Part shown: piece after piece, positions 1 to 4,994 of the stretch | Position numbering within the stretch: the stretch's first letter is position 1 | Layout: every line of letters starts with the position of its first letter | Source of the DNA: Bacteroidota bacterium | GTDB lineage: Bacteria; Bacteroidota; Bacteroidia; Bacteroidales; VadinHA17 | Direction: 5' to 3' | Assembly (NCBI GenBank): GCA_030613125.1 | Contig: JAUWMO010000166.1 | Coordinates: 1-7,388, forward strand | Length of the DNA: 7,388 nucleotides | Translations under genes and position numbers: made by a program | Notes under the pieces: model-generated | Database searches by the model: none | What the model was told of the DNA's origin: nothing | What the model saw: only the letters and a program-made list of their open reading frames with translations

Positions 1-22
1 ATATGCGCGTGCCAAAAACGTG

Positions 23-80
23 ACTCTTGGACCCTTGGACTCTTCGACCTGTCTTGTCCTCTTCGACCCTTGGACTCCTG
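23..80. repeat. Degenerate octamer tandem repeat
   Basis: Seven consecutive units follow a loose 7-10 base pattern: ACTCTTGG, ACCCTTGG, ACTCTTCG, ACCTGTCTTG, TCCTCTTCG, ACCCTTGG, ACTCCTG. ACCCTTGG occurs twice exactly. No reading frame explains it. It lies beyond the 3' end of the glycyl radical enzyme gene, and its last bases run into the left arm of an inverted repeat. Micro-repeats of this kind are familiar in intergenic DNA of environmental Bacteroidota; I cannot assign a function. Confidence 0.6.
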
Positions 81-151
81 TTTTCCGTACACATCAAAAT
101 ATCTAGATTTTTATTATTGCTGTTTTTAGGTCTCCCAATGCGGAAAACAGG
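77..151. repeat. Inverted repeat with 11-bp perfect arms downstream of hypD
   Basis: The left arm CCTGTTTTCCG (77-87) is the exact reverse complement of the right arm CGGAAAACAGG (141-151). The 53-nt spacer is A/T-rich and contains the palindrome ATCTAGAT. The right arm begins 38 nt past the hypD stop codon. As RNA it would form a long-loop stem, so it might shape the 3' end of the hypD transcript. The loop is much longer than in a normal intrinsic terminator and no clean U-tract follows. It could equally be the two ends of a small decayed mobile element. Confidence 0.45.
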
Positions 152-188
152 TCAGTCAGGTAACATTATCCTGAGAATTTATCTGATA

Positions 189-2555
189 TCACATTAAATC
201 ATGCCCGGTCCTTCTTATAATCTCATTCTGAAGATCCTCTCCCAGATCATTAAAATAATCACTGTACCCTGCAACTCTGACAATAAGGTCCAGATATCTT
301 TCAGGATTTTCTTGTGCTTTTCTTAAAGTTTCCGCGTCCACTACATTGAATTGAATGTGATGTCCATCCATTCGGAAATAGGTACGTACCAGATCTGCTA
401 CCCTTAAAATACTCCCTTCACTATCAAAAAACTCAGGAGTGAATTTCTGATTCAGCAGTGTGCCTCCTGTTTTGATATGGTCAATCTTTGCTGCCGAACG
501 AATTACTGATGTAGGCCCTTTCCGGTCAGCACCCTGTACAGGGGAAATACCTTCCGATAATGGTTGACGGGAATTCCTTCCATCTGGCATAGCGCCAATT
601 ACACTACCAAAATATATATGTGAAGTTGTAGGCAACATATTTATTCTGAATGTCCCTCCTCTTGCAGTAGGTCTGCCATTTACTGCATCATAGAATATCT
701 CAAAAACTTTTATTGCCTGCCTGTCAGTATAATCATCATCGTTACCAAACTTTGGGCTCTGGTAAATTAATTCATGCTGTAATTCTTCAAATCCAATAAA
801 ATCAGCATTCATTGCCTGAATAAACTCAGTAATAGTATGTTTCTTATTGTCGAAAACATGATATTTCAAGGCAGTCATGCTATCGGTAACACTACCAAGA
901 CCAACACCCTGAATATAGCTTGTATTGTACCGTGCCCCTCCATCATTATAATCTTTTCCCTTAACAATACAGTCATCTATTACCAGTGACAGAAATGGGG
1001 CTGGAAGGTTTGTGGCAAAAATCCTTTCAATAATATTATTTCCCTTTATTTTAATATTAATAAAGTGCTTTAACTGTTTATCATAAGCTGTAATTATTTC
1101 ATCAAATGTCTTGAATTTTGAGGGATCACCGGTTTTAAGACCTGTCTGCTTCCCTGTAAGGTGGTCTCTTCCGTTATTTAAAGTGATTTCCAGGACTTTA
1201 GCAAGATTAAAGTAACCTGTTAAAAAATAGGCTTCTGTTCCAAAAGCCCCACTTTCAACGCATCCGCTTGCACCTCCCTTACGTGCATCTTCAAGAGATT
1301 TCCCTTGACTAACAAGTTCCCGGACTATGGCGTCGGTGTTAAAAATTGATGGGTGCCCGAATCCTGTTTTTATAATTTTAATCGCCCGCCTTAATATGCT
1401 ATCAGGGTTTTTCTTACTGATTTGTACCATTGAAGATGGTTGCAGGATGCGCATTTCTTCAATAACGTCAAGAAGTATGAAACTGAGCTCATTGGTGGCA
1501 TCTGATCCATCATGCTTCACACCTCCAACATTTATTAGTGAAAAATCCGTATATGTGTTACTTTCAAGAGCAGTAACTCCGATTTTCGGAGGTGCAGGAT
1601 GATTGTTAAACTTAATCCAAAAACATTGCAAAAGCTCAATAGCTTTTTCCCTGCTTAATGAACCATCATTCAAGCCATTTTCAAAGAATGGTAATAGGTG
1701 TTGATCAAGTCGTCCCGGATTAAAGGAGTCCCAGGGATTCAGTTCGGTAATTACACCCAAATGTACAAACCAATAATACTGGAGAGCTTCATGAAAAGTC
1801 CTGGGAGCATGAGCTGGAACCCATCTGCAGACTTCCGCAATTTCCCTCAATTCATTTCTCCTGACAATATCTTTCTCTTTTCCTGCAAGTTTTTCTAATT
1901 CTTCAGAATGTCTCTCAGCAAACATAATGAGTGCCCTGGCAGCAACCTTCATGGCTTTTAGCTCCTCTTTTTTATCATAAGCATTAGGATCATTAAAAAA
2001 ATCAATATTTTTTATCGATCTGTCAATTTCCCCGATAATATCCAGCATTCCCATTCTGTAGATCTTGTCACCCAAAACAGTATGACCAGGGGCGCGTTGC
2101 TCCTGAAATTCTGTAAACATACCTGCTTCATAAGCAGCATGCCATTCCGGGGTCATGGCTTGCATGATCCGGTCACGGTTTGTCTTACCTTCCCAGAAAG
2201 GAATTATCTTTTCCAGATAGATCCTTTTCGTTTCCTCATTAACTTTGAAAAACACTTTCTTTCTCGAATCAAGTACCTCAAGATCCCTGATTGAATGAAG
2301 AGTTATTTCAGGATATGTGGGTGTGGCTTTTGGAGCAGGGCCACGTTCTCCCACAATAAGTTCTGCCTCATTGATACAGATACTTTTGTTTTTCAGGATA
2401 TATTCAAAATTAAGTGCCCTTCTCACAGGGACTGAGACCTGGGCGGCTATGTTACTTTTATAAAATTCTGTAACCAGCAAAGCCCTTTCAGCAGAGATCC
2501 TGTACTCAGCATTCAGGCTTTGCTCACGTAACTTCTGAACACGTTTTGTTAGCAT
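189..2555 (-). CDS. hypD: Glycyl radical enzyme, trans-4-hydroxy-L-proline dehydratase (HypD) type
   Basis: This cytoplasmic glycyl radical enzyme (788 aa, a normal length) most likely dehydrates trans-4-hydroxy-L-proline to (S)-1-pyrroline-5-carboxylate. The pyruvate-formate-lyase-like barrel fills roughly residues 1-640, with the thiyl cysteine and general-base glutamate in SGCVESG (C432, E434). The C-terminal glycyl loop is RVAGYSDYF, with the radical glycine at G763. By-eye comparison with my memory of Clostridioides difficile HypD shows near-colinearity with a constant two-residue offset. The recalled substrate-pocket residues are all kept: H158 (APGHT), D276 (WDSF), S332 and F338 (ESNTYTDF), Y448 (TGYFN), T643 (LPTTSHIYFG). 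The GCVESG context differs from the GCVEP of choline and diol lyases. The ATG at 2553-2555 matches the family start; its leader is A/T-rich without Shine-Dalgarno, as usual in Bacteroidota. The activase gene lies 84 nt upstream on the same strand. No frameshift or missing residue is seen. A closely related dehydratase with another proline-like substrate cannot be excluded. Confidence 0.87.
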   Translation of the reverse strand: MLTKRVQKLREQSLNAEYRISAERALLVTEFYKSNIAAQVSVPVRRALNFEYILKNKSICINEAELIVGERGPAPKATPTYPEITLHSIRDLEVLDSRKKVFFKVNEETKRIYLEKIIPFWEGKTNRDRIMQAMTPEWHAAYEAGMFTEFQEQRAPGHTVLGDKIYRMGMLDIIGEIDRSIKNIDFFNDPNAYDKKEELKAMKVAARALIMFAERHSEELEKLAGKEKDIVRRNELREIAEVCRWVPAHAPRTFHEALQYYWFVHLGVITELNPWDSFNPGRLDQHLLPFFENGLNDGSLSREKAIELLQCFWIKFNNHPAPPKIGVTALESNTYTDFSLINVGGVKHDGSDATNELSFILLDVIEEMRILQPSSMVQISKKNPDSILRRAIKIIKTGFGHPSIFNTDAIVRELVSQGKSLEDARKGGASGCVESGAFGTEAYFLTGYFNLAKVLEITLNNGRDHLTGKQTGLKTGDPSKFKTFDEIITAYDKQLKHFINIKIKGNNIIERIFATNLPAPFLSLVIDDCIVKGKDYNDGGARYNTSYIQGVGLGSVTDSMTALKYHVFDNKKHTITEFIQAMNADFIGFEELQHELIYQSPKFGNDDDYTDRQAIKVFEIFYDAVNGRPTARGGTFRINMLPTTSHIYFGSVIGAMPDGRNSRQPLSEGISPVQGADRKGPTSVIRSAAKIDHIKTGGTLLNQKFTPEFFDSEGSILRVADLVRTYFRMDGHHIQFNVVDAETLRKAQENPERYLDLIVRVAGYSDYFNDLGEDLQNEIIRRTGHDLM

Positions 2556-2604
2556 GGTATTATTAATAATTGTACTTTTCGTTTTAAATACCAGAAATTT
2601 ACAA

Positions 2605-2636
2605 ATTCCGGAATCTCACATCCGAAATCCCAGATC
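2605..2636. repeat. Short palindrome and imperfect direct repeat in the activase-hypD gap
   Basis: The 84-nt gap between the activase and hypD holds a perfect 10-bp palindrome, ATTCCGGAAT (2605-2614). It overlaps two imperfect tandem copies of a 13-14-base unit: GAATCTCACATCC (2611-2623) and GAAATCCCAGATCT (2624-2637). The style resembles the degenerate repeat at the left end of the window. It might add a weak hairpin between the two cistrons, but there is no U-tract and I would not call it a terminator. Confidence 0.35.
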
Positions 2637-2639
2637 TTT

Positions 2640-3437
2640 TTATCCCCCGATATTTACTTCAAAACCTTCTTTTTCAAACGATAATTTTATTTCCTTCAGT
2701 TGCTTTTTGTCTGGCTCTTTGGAATCCTTCATACGATTTGTAACATTAAATGCCCTGTATTTATGCCCTGCTATATTATGATAGGACAAAAGGTCAACTT
2801 TTTTAACTCTCACCAATTCACCCTTCAGGAAACGGATCATATTTTGAATATGTTCCATATTATCATTTATACCGGGAATCACTGCAAACCTGATCACTAT
2901 ATTTCTGCCTTCATCATGCAGGAATTTCAGGTTGTCAAAAATTAATTTATTTGAAACACCTGTGTACTTTTTGTGAACATCATCATTCATATGTTTAATA
3001 TCATAAAGGAAGAGGTCAACCTTATTCATTACCTTTATAATAACTTCCTGTGAAGCATAACCTGTAGTATCAAGTGTTGTATGTATTGAGTTACGGTTAC
3101 ATGCTGACAGCAGATCAATAAGAAAATGATGTTGTAGCAAAGGTTCCCCTCCGGAGAAAGTCACACCTCCACCCGATTCTTCAAAAAACAGATATTCTTT
3201 TAGAATCTCCTTCATTACCTCGTCAGTTGTCAGCCACTCTCCTACCTGCTCATTAATAAGAAAAACTCTATTATTAATTTTATGATTCCTGGTCACTGAC
3301 TCAGGACCTTCCCTGCGACTCTCGGGATTATGGCACCACCAGCAACTTAACGGACAACCCTTGAAAAAAACTGTTACCCGTATACCCGGACCATCATGTA
3401 TTGCAAATCGTTTGATATCGAAAATTAATCCTTTCAT
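2640..3437 (-). CDS. hypE: Glycyl radical enzyme activating enzyme (radical SAM), single-cluster form
   Basis: This radical-SAM activase (265 aa) should cleave S-adenosylmethionine and abstract hydrogen from the glycine of the adjacent enzyme. The cluster motif CPLSCWWC gives C28, C32 and C35. The N-terminal family signature IFDIKRFAIHDGPGIR precedes it, followed by the SAM-binding SGGEP (residues 95-99), DTTGY (123-127), YDIKHMN (145-151) and VIPGIND (186-192). The reading frame runs open to an ATG at 3509, but the extra 24 residues have no family character, whereas MKGLIFDIKRF is the standard beginning, so I place the start at 3437. Many activases of non-formate-lyase enzymes carry an eight-cysteine ferredoxin insert after the CxxxCxxC loop. 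Here residues 36-90 contain no cysteine and the only other cysteine is C113, so one [4Fe-4S] cluster is predicted. It lies upstream of hypD in the same direction, suggesting co-transcription; the partner assignment rests on this adjacency. Confidence 0.85.
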   Translation of the reverse strand: MKGLIFDIKRFAIHDGPGIRVTVFFKGCPLSCWWCHNPESRREGPESVTRNHKINNRVFLINEQVGEWLTTDEVMKEILKEYLFFEESGGGVTFSGGEPLLQHHFLIDLLSACNRNSIHTTLDTTGYASQEVIIKVMNKVDLFLYDIKHMNDDVHKKYTGVSNKLIFDNLKFLHDEGRNIVIRFAVIPGINDNMEHIQNMIRFLKGELVRVKKVDLLSYHNIAGHKYRAFNVTNRMKDSKEPDKKQLKEIKLSFEKEGFEVNIGG

Positions 3438-3543
3438 TCGGCCATAATTATTTACGCTTACGTGTCCTTTTTGACAGTAAATCAGCTTCTTACACACTCT
3501 CCAAAGCAAATAAAATATTCAAAAAACATTCCTAAATCAAAGA

Positions 3544-4101
3544 TTACTTTTTTGATTTATTACTTTTAAAGCCTTTAACAACCGTGACTTTCTTCCCTTC
3601 AAGTTCTTCCTGCTTGATCTGCTCTAACTGCTTGATGTATTCAAAGATTACAAGGATCTGATTATCGTGTTCGGCCAGTTTGTGTTCTATCTTCTCAAGC
3701 CTGTGCAGGATATCTTTGTGAGATGTAAGCATTTCGCGCATCCTGCTAAAGATTCTTACGATCTGGATATTAACCTGGATCGCTCTTTCACTATTTAATA
3801 CACTTGCTAACATTAATACTCCATGTTCAGTAAAAGCAAATGGAGGGGTTCTTCTGCCTCCCCAACTTGAGGTCGCAAATTGCGACTTCAAGTCGTTAAA
3901 CTCTTCCTTGTTTAATTGGAACATGAAGTCCCTCGGGAACCTGCTAAGATTACGTTTAACTTGCTCATTAAGCCTCTTTGTTCCTACATCGTACAGTTCA
4001 GCCAGATCTTGATCCAACATTACTTTCTTGCCTCTGATTATGTAAATCTTATTCATGATAACTTCATCCGGGATCATTATTTGAGCGTCTTTTTTCGCCA
4101 T
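3544..4101 (-). CDS. ORF6N domain-containing protein (phage antirepressor-like DNA-binding protein)
   Basis: This 185-aa protein carries an ORF6N domain at about residues 11-120. Recognisable landmarks are IYIIRGKKVMLDQDLAELY, the stretch VKRNLSRFPRDFMFQL, the aromatic/charged FAFTEHGVLMLASVLNSERA, and a terminal IVRIFSRMRE helix. Residues 125-170 look like a charged coiled coil, which suggests oligomers, and the tail from 171 is lysine-rich. ORF6N is a KilA-N-related domain first described in phage and large DNA virus regulators; free-standing copies are common in Bacteroidota chromosomes, mostly without known targets. The ATG at 4099-4101 has an A-rich leader without Shine-Dalgarno. The gene ends 106 nt before the activase start, so read-through into the glycyl radical unit is possible. 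No phage structural or integrase gene is nearby. A regulatory role on hypE-hypD would be guesswork. Confidence 0.85.
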   Translation of the reverse strand: MAKKDAQIMIPDEVIMNKIYIIRGKKVMLDQDLAELYDVGTKRLNEQVKRNLSRFPRDFMFQLNKEEFNDLKSQFATSSWGGRRTPPFAFTEHGVLMLASVLNSERAIQVNIQIVRIFSRMREMLTSHKDILHRLEKIEHKLAEHDNQILVIFEYIKQLEQIKQEELEGKKVTVVKGFKSNKSKK

Positions 4102-4147
4102 TTGTTTTGTGTTTAGTTTGTTGTAAAATTAGTGATTTAATGCAGAT

Positions 4148-4164
4148 GGACGCAAAATGCGACC
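4148..4164. promoter_or_regulatory. Inverted repeat upstream of the ORF6N gene, possible operator
   Basis: GGACGCAAAATGCGACC forms two 7-base arms (GGaCGCA and TGCGaCC) around AAA, with a single mismatch at the third pair. It lies 47-63 nt upstream of the ORF6N start codon, a plausible place for an operator of a DNA-binding protein. No recognisable Bacteroidota promoter (TAnnTTTG with an upstream TTTG) was found around it. The operator role is inferred from position and symmetry only. Confidence 0.25.
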
Positions 4165-4171
4165 ACCTAAT

Positions 4172-4261
4172 TCATCCTAATGGATGATACTTCTCTTTAG
4201 CCATTCTCAGTTCTTCCAGCTCGGTTTGCCAGTAATGCTACGTGGAGTTGATCTTCTTATA
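4172..4261 (-). pseudogene. Short unrecognised coding relic
   Basis: One minus-strand frame reads SYKKINST, a TAG stop at 4238-4240, then HYWQTELEELRMAKEKYHPLG and a TGA at 4172-4174. The charged helical run ELEELRMAKEKY looks protein-like, and the frame stops being sensible where the XRE relic begins on the other strand. I do not recognise the family. It may simply be chance coding potential. Confidence 0.15.
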
Positions 4262-4262
4262 G

Positions 4263-4391
4263 CTGGTAAGAGGATGGTCACAAACTGATATGGCTGATCG
4301 GAGCAATGTCTCCCGGGTTATGATCGGTAAATACGAACGAGGTGAAGCAGTACCTTCTAATGAGACGGCTAAAAAGATTGCAGATACATAG
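4263..4391 (+). pseudogene. Relic of an XRE-family helix-turn-helix regulator
   Basis: The plus-strand frame from 4263 encodes 42 residues ending at TAG (4389-4391). It contains WSQTDMADRSNVSRVMIGKY followed by ERGEAVPSNETAKKIADT. This matches the core of the HTH_3/XRE fold: the first helix (SQTDMADRS), the recognition helix (SRVMIGKYERG) and the P-S-x-x-T-A-K-K-I-A-D helix. The frame is closed upstream by TAG at 4260-4262, so the N-terminal helix and start codon are missing. Downstream the usual SLDYL-type ending is absent, although the bases after the stop could read FKYLL. It is therefore a fragment rather than a working repressor. It faces the ORF6N gene, and both may derive from one lost element. 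Confidence 0.65.
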
Positions 4392-4409
4392 CGATTTAAA
4401 TACCTATTA

Positions 4410-4433
4410 TAATACGTATCTTAATATGTATTA
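4410..4433. repeat. TAATAC...GTATTA inverted repeat
   Basis: TAATAC (4410-4415) and GTATTA (4428-4433) are inverted copies 12 nt apart in A/T-rich DNA, and the left half overlaps the palindrome ATACGTAT (4412-4419). Just downstream of the XRE relic, it could be an old operator, but A/T-rich sequence makes such symmetry likely by chance. Confidence 0.2.
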
Positions 4434-4579
4434 CTTTATTTTAAACTCGTTATCATACTGATACTCTGTTAGTTATAGCAGCTATGATTTAGAGGGTTAT
4501 ATGTAGGTTGTCAGGTATAGTTGTTGGGCAATAGAAAAATACGATAACAACAGTTGAGTTTAGATCAGTGTATAACTAA

Positions 4580-4819
4580 GGAGATTCCTCTCCGCCAGGG
4601 CGGATCGGAATTACAGTATTATTAACCCGCCTTATTACTTCGTGAGGCCGCTTCGGTGGACAAAGAAGGTTAAGAAGTACCTGTAGAATGAACGTCCTCG
4701 TTCGTTTATCGATCCGACAGGATCGAGCATTTCTTTCCGAACCTTTTGGTTCGCAATCGATCCAGAGGATCGATCCTTGAGTTTGGCTAATTTCTCGCAA
4801 ATCGATCCAGAGGATCGAT
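4580..4819. repeat. Array of short GATC-rich hairpins
   Basis: At least seven short perfect or near-perfect stem-loops are packed into 240 bases. They are GGAGA/TCTCC (4580-4593) overlapping TCCGCC/GGCGGA (4591-4604); CCGC-TTCG-GTGG, a UUCG-tetraloop form (4648-4659); GAACG/CGTTC (4690-4703); TCGATCC/GGATCGA (4709-4726); CGAACC/GGTTCG (4738-4753); and ATCGATCC/GGATCGAT twice (4756-4774 and 4801-4819). Loops are 2-4 bases. Several share the shape cGAnCC-loop-GGnTCg, with the middle pair A-T in one copy and T-A in others, so pairing is kept while sequence differs. Ten GATC sites fall between 4563 and 4820. The array is immediately downstream of the pepD operon and could act on transcript ends as RNA or be a REP-like accumulation; no function can be assigned. 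Confidence 0.7.
4751..4775. repeat. Direct repeat copy 1 carrying a palindrome
   Basis: The copy starts TCGCAA and continues into TCGATCCAGAGGATCGATC. The second copy (4795-4820) is identical except for one extra A after TCGCAA, and lies 44 bases further on. Because flanking bases outside the stem are shared, the two copies probably arose by duplication rather than by independent hairpin formation. Confidence 0.75.
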
Positions 4820-4820
4820 C
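4795..4820. repeat. Direct repeat copy 2 carrying a palindrome
   Basis: Second copy of the TCGCAA-plus-palindrome unit, with one inserted A relative to copy 1. It contains three GATC sites and the 8-bp arms ATCGATCC/GGATCGAT around AGA. Confidence 0.75.
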
Positions 4821-4878
4821 TACAGGAAGTCCGCTATTGGTTTTAGCAATGTAGCAATTTAAAATACAACTTTGTTAC

Positions 4879-4886
4879 TATTTTTG
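4879..4886 (+). promoter_or_regulatory. Possible Bacteroidota -7 promoter element
   Basis: TATTTTTG fits the Bacteroidota -7 consensus TAnnTTTG and lies 27 nt before the ATG at 4914, leaving a short A-rich leader. The expected -33 TTTG about 19-21 bases upstream is absent; only ATTT or TTTA sits near there. In such A/T-rich DNA the match may be chance. Confidence 0.25.
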
Positions 4887-4913
4887 TTGAAAAAACTTTA
4901 AAACAAACTAACT

Positions 4914-4994
4914 ATGAAAACAAAAATCAGTTTTATCATTTTAATTGCAAAATTTTACTTTTCAGGAATACTCTTCAGGGTTTCCACAAGATAA
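4914..4994 (+). pseudogene. Orphan signal-peptide-like gene start, truncated
   Basis: This 26-codon frame begins MKTKISFIILIAKFYFSG, with a basic start and hydrophobic core typical of exported Bacteroidota proteins, then runs antisense into the last 40 bases of pepD and stops at 4992-4994. The leader before the ATG (AAACAAACTAACT) has the A-rich, Shine-Dalgarno-free look of genuine starts in this genome. A possible -7 element precedes it. The best reading is the 5' stub of a secreted or lipoprotein gene whose body was deleted when the pepD end was joined here. A chance A/T-rich frame is the alternative. Confidence 0.3.

Larger units (their letters stand above)
4102..4954. other. 853-bp region without an intact gene
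   Basis: Between the ORF6N gene and pepD no frame encodes a convincing full protein. From left to right it holds a small inverted repeat (4148-4164), a short minus-strand coding relic (about 4172-4261), an XRE helix-turn-helix relic on the plus strand (4263-4391), a TAATAC/GTATTA inverted repeat (4410-4433), about 145 bp where I see nothing (4434-4579), an array of short hairpins (4580-4819), and an A/T-rich stretch leading to an orphan gene start (4914). The mixture of fragments suggests repeated insertion and deletion at this spot. Confidence 0.7.

Noticed and set aside
88..188. Intrinsic terminator for hypD
   Set aside because: The only stem available has a 53-nt loop and no following U-tract; no compact GC-rich hairpin is present between the stop codon and the left repeat.
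1327..2294. Three plus-strand frames of 66-91 residues inside hypD
   Set aside because: They are antisense to a strongly conserved enzyme gene and show no coding character of their own.
3438..3509. 24-residue N-terminal extension of the activase from an ATG at 3509
   Set aside because: The family begins at MKGLIFDIKRF; the extension has no conserved character and lies in sequence that looks like an ordinary intergenic leader.
3438..3543. Bacteroidota promoter (TTTG and TAnnTTTG) before the activase
   Set aside because: Only partial matches such as TTTATTTG were found on the minus strand, with no TTTG at the right spacing, so no promoter is claimed.
4576..4800. Minus-strand frame of 74 residues beginning MREISQTQGSILW
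   Set aside because: It runs straight through the hairpin array, so its sequence is dictated by repeats; composition is arginine/proline-rich and unlike a folded protein, and no family is recognisable.
4580..4819. CRISPR array or replication origin in the hairpin region
   Set aside because: Units are neither regularly spaced nor identical with unique spacers, no cas gene is present, and no DnaA-box cluster was seen despite the GATC richness.
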